Below are positions 11,505 through 22,270 of a stretch of 64,000 bases of DNA, one piece after another. Numbering within the stretch: position 1 is the stretch's first letter; every line of letters begins with the position of its first letter. Position numbers and translations under genes: made by a program. Under the pieces are notes generated by a model, which saw nothing but the letters and a program-made list of their open reading frames with translations, had not been told where the DNA came from and did not search any database. The DNA is from Uranotaenia lowii (lineage: Eukaryota > Arthropoda > Insecta > Diptera > Culicidae), in NCBI RefSeq assembly GCF_029784155.1, contig NC_073692.1:277222413-277286412 (forward strand), written 5' to 3'.

Positions 11505-12010
11505 ACTTCCACAGCCAGAACTTATGTCTGAGTCCCAAAGAATAATAAGCGTGTATTATTATTCTTCTTGTCTTTGTTCATGTTTTGGATCATTTTAACA
11601 TCAACACATCAAAATGATCAAAAACATAAAATGGTTGGGCCTACCATGGAGCAGAGAACGCAGAGAAATCTGGAACACAGGAACAGGAAGAAACGTGGAC
11701 CACCAGTACCATACGTTTCAAAGGGGATCGTTGGAAGCATGCTAAGAAAAATGCTCCGTGATGAAAATACCATGCTAAATGTAATGTAACTTCACCAATC
11801 ACTAGAGCCATTCTTCATGGGCTGGAAATGATTTATTTGGTACACAGAAATCACAAAACTTGAAACTAAAATTCTTTTTGAAAATTTGATTTATTTGATG
11901 AAAGATTATTAAAAATTTACTTGTATTTTTCTGCGCTGAACTGTTTTGGATTTCAGTGTACAATCATTTCTGGTCTTAGACCAAGGATAAAGCGCCTTTA
12001 CTCGCTCTTG
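11505..12010 (-). mobile_element. Copy of the 39-41 kb retroposon 3' region, minus strand
   Basis: Reading this strand matches the reverse complement of 40480-40950. Shared text includes CACAGCCAGA, GAAGAAACGTGGAC, CAGTACCATACGTTTC and ATTTCTGGTCTT. The copy at 39184-40967 has a 23-bp target duplication, so this is probably another, older insertion of the same family. It lacks the ATAAGC tail. The open frame at 11568-11789 covers the conserved block but is not kept open in the other copy. Confidence 0.6.
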
Positions 12011-12890
12011 AAAATAAAAAAGAAACGGAAACATTAATACAACATTAAACCTTTCGAGGTCTGTTAAGAGCTCGAAAGGTTCTTCAAATATTTTAACCTT
12101 TTAAAAGCACTTGATAGTGAGATTACTTCGAAACCTCTCTGCAAACGATGAACTTTCATTTTTAAAACTAAAAAATATTAAAAATCTTATATGATTAAAA
12201 AAAAACATGAAAATGCAAACATTCAAAACCGTGAACTAGTAAATAAGTGAGAAAAACATAAAGGCGAAAGATTGGAATAAAGCTCCATCCTTTTGTTCTA
12301 CCTTAAACTAAATAAATCCATTTATCCCTACTGTTTCAATCGACATGAACAGTCGAGACTATTTAGGCAATCCCAACGCAGAAGCGTACGCAACGTCAAA
12401 CGCGCCAGTATACCTTCATTCTGTGTGAATCGAATAAGTTTTCAGAAAAAAACACAACCAAAACTGGTCACATTACTAAGAGCGAAGAAATGATGATAAA
12501 ATTAAAGCTGAGATTATTCTACCCTTGGACTTTTGAATATAGGTACTACGGTTCTCTGGTTCTCAGCCCATCAATCGCGAATACGTCTCGATGTCTAGTT
12601 CGCACACCTTTCCTGATCCCACAAACACAGGTGTTACGAATAGATTATTTTTATTTTAGATACCGACAATCAAAGTTTGCTTCTCCTACCCTCCTACCCT
12701 CTTTCCCAAGTACTATTTTCCTCCTGCTTTATCTAGTAACACATGTTGGTAGGAAATTTTAGCGTTGTGAAGGAAAATCACACAGTCTACATCTCATCCT
12801 CTACACATCATTGAAACTTATTGATTGGTCTAATGTAGCAGAATAAGACAAACAGACATACTTTTTTTATGCAACGCTAAATAAAGAAAG
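12011..12890. other. Unassigned DNA
   Basis: Short plus-strand frames at 12293-12493 and 12490-12762 overlap end to end, but they have no recognised motif, no good start context and no splice evidence. If the minus-strand gene candidate is real, this is the beginning of its large intron. Confidence 0.4.
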
Positions 12891-12956
12891 TTACCTTCGT
12901 CATGGGGGAGAAAGAAATAGATAGAGAAAAGCACATGTGATTTGAAACGTTCTTAC

Positions 12957-13030
12957 CGGGTTTCTGCTGTTGGTGTCCCTCGCTTGCTTCGATTGGTTTG
13001 GCTCGTGTTGGCTTGTGCAGACGCGTCCAT
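12957..13030 (-). CDS. Candidate first coding exon, unknown protein
   Basis: ATG at 13030-13028 lies in the context AATCAATGG, and the same frame has a TGA 15 bases upstream, which fixes this start if the exon is real. The frame begins MDASAQANTSQTNRSKRG and runs to ACCCG followed by the donor GTAAGA (GT at 12956-12955). The polar, Ser/Thr/Gln/Arg-rich start resembles the disordered N-termini of many insect regulatory proteins, but I recognise no family. Two bases remain at the exon end. The acceptor at 991-992 on the same strand continues in an open frame. The 5' sequence is less AT-rich than its surroundings. Alternative: a conserved non-coding segment. Confidence 0.38.
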
Positions 13031-13275
13031 TGATTCGATTTTTCACCAAAATTAAATTCATTAAGTTTGATTGGAATCTTTTCACTATAACGAGGGCTTC
13101 TCACAATGTTTCTTCCAATTTCACTTGCAATTCTTCGAAATGCAGTAACTATTCTTAACTTTCACTTCCACTCTTCATGAGGCAGCTTCATATTCAGGCA
13201 ATCGAGAATCGAGAAGTTAACGCGGACGGATCGAACCAAAAACTTGACCGTTCAACACGGCACACAGAACGAGAC
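13031..13275 (-). promoter_or_regulatory. Candidate 5' untranslated region and promoter-proximal segment
   Basis: On the minus strand this segment precedes the candidate start codon. It shows the A-rich, GTGAAAGTTAAG/GTGAAATTGG-like composition common in insect leaders, and a more GC-rich upstream part (13200-13270, with CGATCCGTCCGCGTTAAC). No clear TATA box or initiator can be assigned. A MITE fragment begins just upstream at 13281, which may cut or bound the promoter. Confidence 0.28.
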
Positions 13276-13280
13276 TCCTC

Positions 13281-13425
13281 GAATGTTGCAAAAATCGAAC
13301 ATTTTTTTTCTCTAAATTGTTTGTCTTATTTTTACAAAATAGCTATAATTATCATCATTAACGTTATTTATAGTCCATTTCCAACCAATTATATCATGTT
13401 TTTGATGCATTTTGCACCTGGGGGA
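13281..13425 (+). repeat. Internal fragment of the GTTGCCAAAATCG MITE
   Basis: Starting at CGAATGTTGCAAAAATCGAA, it follows 10540-10700 through TTATTTTTACAAAATA, the AGTCCATTTCC/AGTCAGTTTCC block and GTTTTTGATGCA...TTTGCAC. Neither terminus is complete. Confidence 0.6.
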
Positions 13426-14329
13426 AGAAGACTGAATAAAAAAAAAGAAAAAAAAATCATTCAAACGTCAAATTTCTCGAAGGCTTTAGTCGAAGGCTCA
13501 AAATTTTTCTTTTTATTTAGTGATTTTAAATAAAACATTTTTGATACAGAAAAGCACTTGTTTTGCATAAAACCATGATTTTATTAGGTTTTTTTTTGCT
13601 CTGGCATATTCTTGCATGATCAGGCGTATAGAGTTGCTCAAATTTCGTTGAAGTTTTTGAAGCTGATAAATTAAAATTGTTTGATTAATGGTTGATCTAA
13701 AAATAGCTTAAATAACAGATTTAGATTTTGGGTAGATCCCATGGACCGAACAACATTTTTTAAATTATTCGAAATTTATATTTACGACAGAGTTGACAGA
13801 CTGGTATTGGATAATCTAGCTGGTGTATTCAATCTCAGTGTTTATTTTTGAATCTACAGCAAATAACTCAGAAGATTTGAATTTAGTACCTAAACAACTG
13901 AGTTACATGACTCGCTATCTTAAACTGATCATCTAAAGTTAAAACTTTAACTATTACAAATTTTTTCAATAATTGCTGGCTTTTTGCCGAACAGTAGAAA
14001 AACGATACAGAAAACGATACAGCGAATTTCAGTCTTCCTCCCCCAGTTTTGCACTATTTATGTGTTGTTGGTGTATGGAAAACACCAAAACCGATCCATA
14101 CGTAACACAAATTGAGAAAAGATGTACAAAAACCATATCGACTATAAAAAATGTATGTCACACTATTCTCGACTTCATATTTTAATAAATAGCGTTGAGC
14201 CTCATCGAATCAGTGAGAGTCAGCGTTTCTCGAGTTCAAACGTTATATGAATAAGAATGGGAAAATAACAGTAGCATTCTTGTGAAACTAACTACAATAA
14301 CCATTAATTTTTTTTTCAAACGAACACAA
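13426..14329. other. AT-rich DNA, no gene seen
   Basis: Only short frames (for example 13973-14185) without motifs. Nothing repeated within the window was recognised here. Confidence 0.45.
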
Positions 14330-14549
14330 ACACATACAGGATCTCAATGAAACTTGATGTTTCCTCGAAGAGATTCCTTTTTCACTTAACTCTAGGCGTA
14401 CAACTTTCGAGGATATGATGGCTAGCATCTTACAAATGCTAAAACCATCAACCCACAGAAAGTGTACTATGTATGCCGTGACCGGGATTCGATCTCATGC
14501 CCGTTGGCTTAGAAGACTTGTAGGCTATCCGCTACACCACGGGCTGCGA
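14330..14549 (-). mobile_element. tRNA-headed SINE, minus strand
   Basis: Minus-strand 14548-14475 is tRNA-like. It has a perfect A box TGGTGTAGCGG (14539-14529) and a decayed B box (GATCGAATCC), and ends near CACGGC. A roughly 140-bp unrelated body follows towards 14330. RNA polymerase III promoter plus body is the SINE layout. The head does not fold as a functional tRNA: the T stem is mismatched. No target duplication was identified. Confidence 0.6.
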
Positions 14550-14552
14550 CAA

Positions 14553-16019
14553 TTAAATTGAAAAAAATTAAATATCAGTGAAATGGCCGATTTTTGCCAA
14601 AGGTGTTAACAATATAGTCTACACGAAAAATATATCATAACGAAATTTCACGGTTTTTATATTAAAACATTGACCACACTGACATAATTCTTAGAAAAAA
14701 ATCCTTTCAATTACAAACTACTGATAATCATGAAAATTTGACTTAAAAATACTTAAAAGTAGCATTTTTGCCATTCTGTTTAGTTTGCCCAAACAGTGCA
14801 CAAATATGTTTAATGAATTTTTACCATTTTCAAAAGGCATCTCGAAAACAAGAGCTGGTAAATTAAATGAATATTTGGAATCAGCACCCCAAAATGAGCC
14901 AATTTTTTAAATGAAAATGTTTTTTTTGTTGTTTTAATTAAGCTTTTTTATCTCGCAGCGTATAGTCATTAGATAAAAATCGGTTTCAACTGGTTTCTAC
15001 TAACTGGTAGTTGTTCTTTGACTCCATGTTTTGGTCGAAACTAGTCAGGTCATTTTTAATGAAGCAAGTTGAAACCAGACAAAATGGTCAAAACCAAACC
15101 AGCTCGACAGGGGGTTTCGATTCGGCCTGGTAGAAATCGGTCGAAGTCAATTAGAAAAAGACAGGTCAATCCATTTCTACGTGTTTCGACTTATTTTGAC
15201 CAAACTTCGTTAAAAAGATTTTGAGTTATGAAATCCTGGTAGAATAATGACGGTGTGAAACTCAAAACTTAGCAATTTTTCTATTAAAATGAGTTTTTTC
15301 TTCTCAATTATTGAGTGTCTGCAATAAAAGTATACCCGTTTGAAATTTGCTATCACACCGGTGGGAAGCGCGTGTTTAGCCGATTCCAAAATTTAAAATT
15401 GTGCTAAAACTGGTATACCTAAAACCAATATTTACGCCTGAACCGTTGCAGATGCTCTTAGCTGATTAACAGTCTTTTTTCCGGAGCATGTTTTCGGATT
15501 TTTATTTTTCTTAGACTTTGAATAGCGGAAAACTGAAGCATGGAAGCTGAATATTGTCTGGAAAACATATTTGAGTGACATTACGAGAATTCCAAAACTA
15601 TAAATTTAGTAAAACTCTGTTGAGAAACAAGAGAGATATAGCGGTTTTAGTCAGGAGTGTCAAATTGACACTCCAGGGACTGTAACGGATATAAATTTCA
15701 GGGACGGATAAATATCTTCATATTTTTCACAAGCTAAAACATTCAAGCTGACATGTTTAGCAACCTCTAATGCTAATTAAAACAATAGGAAAATGATTTT
15801 TGTTCCACATTGTAAAAATCATTCAGATCTTCTTCTCGGAAAGCTAAAATCGTTTTAATTGTTCCGTCATTTTTTCATTCAATAATTGGCACTGCCGCAA
15901 ACAAATGAGCTTCCTGCGAATAGTCACTCGCTATTCCTTCAATCATTTTTAATCGCATCAACCAACAGCTCCGGAAGGCAATTCAATTATCTATGTAAAA
16001 ATCATGTTTTATTTTCTCT
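14553..16019. other. AT-rich interval, no gene seen
   Basis: It contains a stretch (about 14980-15190) with repeated variants of GAAACCAG/CTGGTTTC and AAGTCGAAAC-like text, suggesting a decayed inverted-repeat element. No termini or coding frame can be supported. Confidence 0.4.
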
Positions 16020-17160
16020 GTTCTGTGCTGTTGTCTCGGTCCTACAACAGGCAGTGTGAACAGAAATCAGCAGCAATGATAGTTCGAGGAAAAAAAAACG
16101 TTGGCTCTCTGGAAGACAAGTGGCGATATAATTGTTGCTTTTCATTAAGTGGCAGTAAAAAAGTTTTATGTTTTGACAATTAGTTTTATTTCTAGCGCTC
16201 TCGTTTTTTCGGCTTTCTTTTCGTTTGGCGCTTTATTGTTTTGGTATGTTTTTGCAATCGCAATTCAGATGTCGGATTATCATAAATTAGTGCTGCTGCT
16301 GCTGTGGTGCGGCATTTTCGTTTTGTTGTTGCCTGTTTTCTCGGTGGATATCAAGATGGCAGATTGTATCAAAAATAGCGTAAATTCCTGTCAGAAAAGA
16401 GCATAGAATTTGGCAGTTAAAAGACTAGATCCGTCGATAGGGCTCGGTAAGGTGGTTGCATTCCGGATGTTTGTATTATTTTTCAACCATTTCATCATCA
16501 TTCAGCTTTATGGACTTTCCCAAATTAAATGTTTTATTCATTCGATGGTTGCCAAAACTTGTACTCGAAGAGATTTCCCGGTCTAGTACCTACTTGTTGC
16601 TACCGGTATATCTAGAGCTAGTCGATGGCAGAGTAAAAGCCATTAACACCGGCTCAGCCGTTTGTTTCGCACTCGAGACTAGCTGTTCTACTAGGTATAA
16701 TATGTATCTGCTACTGTCTCGATGATTCCAACGACGATGCGCTGTTTGGAAAGCCATCATCATGGCCATAATGCAGTGTCTAGCAGCGGGTCTACTTCTA
16801 GTCTAGCTACATGAGGTAGGGAGGTACTTTAAAGTTTTCATCGCAGCTGGTGATGGCGGCTACCCCAATTTCCTCGAACTTCTAACCGCCTAACGACAGT
16901 CAATGTCTTGGCAAAACTTTGGAACAAAAGGCTTAAAAAGTTTAACACGGTCGGTTTCCCACTCACAATGAGTTGAACAAGATGTCTCTCTGCTTCTGAT
17001 GCATTCATATTGGACCATAAACATTGAACGAACAATCTATAGCTAAGTTAGCGTGTAGGCCGGTGGGAGGCGATTCGGAAAACTACCTTGTCTGTCGGCT
17101 GGTAACAATTAAGACCTTGCCTTGTGCCTAGGTTTGAATATCTGTTTGCTCGATTAAAGC
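16020..17160. other. Less AT-rich low-repeat island
   Basis: Few homopolymers and mixed composition, with open frames at 16149-16406 and 16456-16725 on the plus strand and 16838-17035 on the minus strand. The first would encode a hydrophobic, T-rich product that starts at GTG rather than ATG, and none has splice signals I trust. Regulatory or untranslated DNA is possible; no gene is claimed. Confidence 0.3.
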
Positions 17161-17189
17161 GCATTTATAGGTTCTGCCGCTAGAAGGCT

Positions 17190-17760
17190 TTAAGAACAAG
17201 CTATAACTTGGGTTTACTAAAAAAAATCGAAGATTTTGAATACCAACCTGTTTTCATGATTCAAATTCAACCAGAATGTTTGTTTTATCATACTACAAAA
17301 TTTTAATGATGAAATGACAGTTTGATAAAGCTCAAATGTGAAATTCATGAGTACTTAAAAAATCGCTTAAAATCCCTTCATAACCTTTTAAAATACTAAA
17401 AATGCAGTAATTTATTCAAATAGTTTGTAGAAGTTTTATGTTTCACTTGTGCATAGTAAATTTCAAGCAATAATGTAGATTTTGAAGAAATGAATAAGTG
17501 GTACTATTTCTATTTCGTAACTTCTTTTCATATTTTTAGGCCTCAACTGAATCATAGCAATCGAAGAATTCCCTTTTATTCAACCACGGTACCGTGGTTG
17601 AATTAAACGGAATCCTTCGATTGTTTTGATTCAGTAGTATAATTCAACCAACTAGGCTGACAACACAGATTAGAGCCTCAACGTCAATTGGTTATCCCGA
17701 AAAAGTGCTAAAGCCCATCTCAAATTTGGAAATTTTCCATGAGACTGCTATCCAACAAGG
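17190..17760 (+). mobile_element. Single arm of the foldback element, interrupted by a hairpin unit
   Basis: From GGTTTACTAAAAAAAATC through CAACCTGTTTT, ATGCAGTAATTTATTCAAA and AGTGGTACTATT to CTCAACG, this follows the right arm at 7636-8030. The match resumes after the hairpin insertion at 17548-17674, with CAATTGGTTATCCCGAAAAA against CAATTGCTTAGTCCAAAAAA. The opposite arm is absent. Confidence 0.65.
17548..17674 (+). mobile_element. 127-bp hairpin element, copy 1
   Basis: The first about 85 bases form a near-perfect hairpin centred on ACCACGGTACCGTGGT (about 17583-17598), with arms GAATCATAGCAATCG... and ...CGATTGTTTTGATTC. A tail of about 40 bases ends CACAGATTAGA. Both sides carry GCCTCAAC (17540-17547 and 17675-17682), an 8-bp target duplication. 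The paralogous arm at 7998-8030 shows the uninterrupted site. Other copies are at 43231-43311 and 48787-48921. Confidence 0.8.
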
Positions 17761-18350
17761 GTCCCAATTGATCAACTAGTGCTACCAAAAAATCAAGGCG
17801 GGCTTAATCTTTATCTTCCTATCTTAAAACGCAAATTTATGCACAGGGTTTCTTACTAGAAAAATATATCTTCATCCAAACTTCTTTTTTCTAATCTATC
17901 AATTAACTACTGAATAGGACGTGGCCGGCGCCGTTATCGATGTTCAAAGAGAAAACAATCTCAAGCACGATTTTCTTTACCTCTAAACAAAATTGATGGC
18001 CTCGGTCAATCACGGAGCAGCAACCATTGGCAATGTGGAACTAGTTCTAACTGAGCCACACCAGCAACTGTGGAATTCGAAGTGATTATTATCATAATTT
18101 GATTTGGAACAAGTAATGCATACACTTTCTATAACCTTGCATTTCGGGTTTCAAGGTTTAAGGTGGTTGTGAGAAGTCAAACCTCAGCTAAATCTTTGCT
18201 TATCAGTGGGTTTCTAAGCAGCTCAGAGTTCACTACTTTTCCTGTTAACTTATTAGGTCAAAGGACTAGTCCTTCGAACATACAAGGAATTCTGTCTCTG
18301 CATCCGTCCTTAAAACATATCGCTGAAGAGCTTCAATATCTTCCATCAAA
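17761..18350. other. Unassigned DNA
   Basis: Mixed composition with a 68-codon plus-strand frame at 18163-18369 that overlaps the start of the neighbouring transposon and so cannot be a normal gene end. No supported feature. Confidence 0.4.
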
Positions 18351-18352
18351 TA

Positions 18353-19608
18353 AAGTCTGTTTCACATAGAATCTGTTCGGATAATATAGATCATTTTTCC
18401 GCAAAGAAATAACGTACAACAAAAGTAAAAATGTAATTTTGTAGGGTTTTTATTGCTCTTTAAGGAAAAAATACATAAAAATCATTTGTCAGTTTTTCGG
18501 ATGAATTTTCGAACTTTTTTTGTGATACAACCCATCATTTTCTGCACAGTACTGCTGGTAACCTCATTCGCCATCTTGTTCCACCACTTTTTCATTTGAG
18601 CGGGGTTTTCATGGTTCTGCCACATTTCTTCAGTTTGCCCTTAACTATTGCCCAATATTTCTCGATGGGACGAAAATCCGGACAGTTTGGTGGATTGATA
18701 CTTTTTTCAACAAAATCGATCTTGTTCTCATTATACCACTTAACGACATCCCGGCTGTAGTGGCAGCTTGCCAGGTCCGGCCAGAACTTCACCGGACCTT
18801 TGTGGGACCGAATGAATGGCAAAACCCTCTTCTGGAGACATTTTTCTATGTAAACATTTCCATTCATTGTGTCCCCAGTGATGAAAATCTTAGTCTTCTT
18901 CCCACAACTACAGATCCCTTGCCAAATCATCAACTTACGAGCAAATTTATCTGCGAAAACAAACTTAAATCTACCCGCAACATTCATAATAATGGACATA
19001 AGTAAGTTTCGTCGTCCATCAAAATGCATCCGTTGTACTTGGTCAACACTTTCTCGTACAACTTCCTTGCCCTGGTTTTGACAACCAGGTTTTATTTCAG
19101 CGTCCTGTTGTGGTGTTTGCTTGCATGATACGACCGCAAGCCTTCTCGCAAACAAATTCGTCGAGCTGTACTGTGGTTCGTCTTGAACTTTTTCGCCAAA
19201 TCACGCAAGGAGATTCCAGAATTATTGTGACTGAACGAATTACCATTGCTCGCAGCTTCCGGTCATATGTTCCACTTTTACGCCGGGTTTGTTTTGCTCG
19301 ATCCACCGTAAGGGTCTCCCGGTAACGTTGCAGCACCGAATTTACAGTCGATTTTGGATATTTCAAGAATTTCGCGATCTTTACTCTTGACCACGTCGGT
19401 TTCTCTACGTGAGCATGCAGAATTTTCTCTCGCCTTTCACGTTCCATCGTCGATGACTTTTGACTGACTGCTTCAATCTTGGTGAAATTTTCACCATTAA
19501 GTAAACAAACCATCCGGATCAAAACACTGTCAATAGATTCGCGATGTGACAACTAGGGGCGCTGCAGTAAATGAAAAGATGCGACCAGATTCAATGTGAA
19601 ACAGACTT
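18353..19608 (-). mobile_element. Tc1/mariner element of the DD37E (ITmD37E-like) type
   Basis: The terminal inverted repeats of about 28 bp read AAGTCTGTTTCACATAGAAT on the left and, on the minus strand, AAGTCTGTTTCACATTGAAT on the right. Each is flanked by TA (18351-18352 and 19609-19610), the superfamily's target duplication. The 1.26-kb length is standard for a complete Tc1/mariner unit. It contains one transposase gene on the minus strand that is broken by frameshifts. Both ends look intact, so it could in principle be mobilised in trans; that is inference. Confidence 0.9.
18595..19552 (-). pseudogene. DD37E transposase, multiply frameshifted
   Basis: The minus-strand N-terminal part (19552-about 19230) carries a helix-turn-helix region with TWSRVKIAKFLKYPKSTVNS. 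The frame then shifts to one reading SGISLRDLAKKF...STARRIC. After TAA following RTLK, it resumes in another frame through LYEKVLTKY and LMDDETY, which holds the first catalytic Asp. A further shift leads to the C-terminal part with ARKLMIWQGICSCGKK, the second Asp in WPDLASCHYS and the catalytic Glu in FRPIEKYWAIVKGKL. Exactly 37 residues lie between that second Asp and the Glu, giving DD37E. At least three frame changes mean no active enzyme. The DD37E spacing is known from mosquito ITmD37E elements. Confidence 0.9.
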
Positions 19609-19619
19609 TATCATTGAAT

Positions 19620-20880
19620 ATCCTCAATCGGCTTTTGTATAGTGTACACGAATACTTTCGAACATTTCTTCAAGCACCAAAAATAGAGGGCAAAATCCAG
19701 GCGACATATTAGAAAAAATGTGGAGTTATTTCACACATAAATAATGTGTTAGAGACCAATAATCTGTGAGTGTGGCCTACTGAGCTTTTTTCTTATGCAC
19801 TAACAATTCTAGTGACGTCGCCTTTTTTCCAGATTCTCTCTATAGGGCCGTTTAAATATTACGTAACGAAATTTTCGATCATTTCAAACAGGAAATAAAG
19901 GTAAAAATTAAATATTTCATGAGGAATTAATTGAAAAAAAGTATCGTTGATTAAAAGAAATTTGTTTTTGCTCTTCTCTTTTAAGTCATATTATTATTAC
20001 CACAGAAGCAGAACCCTTGAAAATAATGATGTTTTGCTCGAACTATCCTGCAATTGTCAACTCGAACCTTACCAACCAGGAACATGGATCTTGGAGATTA
20101 TGGCTTGTACTAATTAGACTCAGATCATTTTATTTTATTTACTGTGCCTCTAGTTGTTGTACCAAGAAAATAATGACGGCGTTTGATTTGTAAGATTTAT
20201 TTGACAAGAGGTGAAGTTTTCATAAGGTTTTACCAATGTGGCCATTATGGTAGATGTTACCACTGTGCAGAAATTGATGGAGGTACTTGAACGAAAATTC
20301 GGAAATTCATCAACGGAGTATTTTCCCCAAAAGTTTAATAAAAACCCTACAAAAACATATTCTTACCAATGTTATACATACATACGCTACTTACTCATGG
20401 AGAATTCGAAAACTGTATACGATCCGATGTATACGCCAAAATTATCAGTGCTTTATTGGTGCAACCGCTCGCTTAATCAGTTCAAAGCGAGTGAAACCAA
20501 AAACGTTTTGCTGTAACAAGCCTAACTGATTTTTAAGTTTTTACATTCTTCAGAAAATTTGTTTTGTTTGACAGTTAACTTCCTTAAGTAACACGACAAA
20601 TAACTTCCACATGATAATTATAAAAAAATAAAGAAAATAATATTCCAAATGATCTAGGAAAATTAACCAAAATGAACAAAGCATGTAGGCTATTTTTTAA
20701 AAACTGTAGGTAACTTAAGAAATACCAGATTAATAAACAATTTCTAAAAAAAAATTAGCATAACCTTCCAACTCGAATCCACACAAATACATATAATATT
20801 TTTAAGGTTATTTCTTTTCAAAATCGGCAAAAGTTAAAGACAGCATTGACAACACTAGTTCATAAAATAAAAAAAAAATC
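19620..20880. other. AT-rich DNA, no gene seen
   Basis: It contains GGGCCGTTTAAATATTACGTAACGA at about 19845, text reminiscent of insect MITE ends (from memory). No partner end was found. Overlapping short frames at 20238-20529 have no motif. Confidence 0.4.
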
Positions 20881-20884
20881 GTTA

Positions 20885-21072
20885 ACTTTATTGGCCGATC
20901 AATATTTTTAACATAAAATCGGGCGCTGAATCTTAAAATGAAATTCAGAAAAAAATCTCAGTAGAACAGTTTTTGAGTTATGCTCCAAATATGAAATATT
21001 GGAAAAACTAAAAAAGTGCTTGTACTCGGATTAAAATATCTCGGAATGCATAATATTTATTTGAAATCTCTT
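20885..21072 (+). repeat. Dispersed repeat family B, copy 1
   Basis: This matches the reverse complement of 25028-25200. Shared text includes CGGGCGCTGAATC, GAGTTATGCTCCAAATATGAA and GCATAATATT/AGCATTCCGAGATAT blocks. No termini or coding. Its second copy lies directly after the SINE at 24654. Confidence 0.6.
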
Positions 21073-22130
21073 TTTTGCATATTAAAGGTGGATAAATTTG
21101 CTATCGATTATCTGAACTCCACTTTTGCGTATGTTCAACAGTATTGTTGATATAAGTTATTTTATTTTATTTCATTTCTTTAAAAAAAGGCATTTTTTCA
21201 AAGAAATTTTTGTTTTGGGAAATATTTTGAACTCAAAGGTAAAATTTAAAAAAAATCTGATTTTCTATTGACCTTAAATATAAATACAAAGCAAACATTT
21301 TAAGTGGTTATTTATCAAAATCGGTTGAAAATTGAAGAAGTTATGGTTACTTAACCGTAACAGTAATTTTTGCAAATACTTACTAAGGTAAGGAGTAGAA
21401 TGCATGATCATAGATAGCTAAACATTCAACCGACATCAGTGGCTATAACTAAATGTTTGTTACAAAACCAGATTTCATGTTTCGGGGTAACTTTGATCTC
21501 TATGGTTTTAACGTATCTAACATCTTCAAATTATTGTTTTGATGCCAATAAGCACAGAAGGCATCAAACATCAACATCAATATCAGTATTTTTTTGTTTG
21601 GACTGAATTGAATTTCTCTACGTTTTCTTTCAAAAACAAATATACTCAAAACATGGACAATACATTTTTTAGTAACATTCATTTAGGGGCTCAAATTATA
21701 AACATTTGTCAATACTTTTAGGCCTCAAAAACAAATGAAATTTTACCGTCATGCAATGTCCCAGGTTGTCCCACTGTTCATACATATGTTTTTTTTTAAT
21801 TAGCCATTTCATAGGGGTTTTAGCCATTTGTTCTATACAGGCTTTCTCATAGAAAATGTCCGTTTTTTTAATATCCAAAAATTATCATAGAATGACCCTA
21901 AAAAAATATTAAAACAACCCATTTGCTTCTAAAAGCTATCATTTTATCAGGAGAGATGTTTGTTTGTGAGTCTTCGAAAACTGATATTTAACAACTTTAA
22001 AACAACATTTTTAAAGGTGTGACACATCAAATTGCATCACGGAAAAAAGCTGTAGAAATTTAATTTTTAGGAATTATATCTTCAGCTTTAGCTTATAATA
22101 AGATAAGAGTGTATAGATCACGTTGGTCGC
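21073..22130. other. AT-rich DNA, no gene seen
   Basis: Overlapping opposite-strand frames at 21500-21878 are shadows of low-complexity sequence without motifs. No terminal repeats were recognised. Confidence 0.45.
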
Positions 22131-22133
22131 ACT

Positions 22134-22270
22134 CATTACGAGAATCCGGAGTTGTCACATCGGGACATCGGTAAGATGCTGGGAATCGTCCAATCCATGT
22201 TCAGCAGAGTACTAAATCGATACTTCGAGAACCTAACCATCGACCGGAAGCTGAAGAACGGCAAGGGGTG
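22134..22270 (+). pseudogene. Mariner-type transposase fragment (helix-turn-helix region)
   Basis: The plus-strand frame from 22134 reads HYENPELSHRDIGKMLGIVQ, then SMFSRVLNRYFENLTIDRK and LKNGKG before being lost. The ELSHRDI..MLGI...SRVL.RY.E.LTIDRK pattern is the N-terminal paired-like DNA-binding region of mariner-family transposases (established family knowledge). The catalytic domain, inverted repeats and start codon are absent, so it is a relic. It belongs to a different lineage from the DD37E element at 18353. Confidence 0.7.

Noticed and set aside
11568..11789. Plus-strand 73-codon frame with PVPYVSKGIVGSMLRKMLR
   Set aside because: It briefly recalls a retroelement polyprotein segment, but the frame is on the strand opposite to the inferred retroposon sense. 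It is also not kept open in the homologous copy at 40.7 kb.
16149..16406. Small hydrophobic protein with two apparent membrane segments
   Set aside because: It begins at GTG, is T-rich by composition, and has no splice or promoter context. Hydrophobicity follows from T-rich codons.
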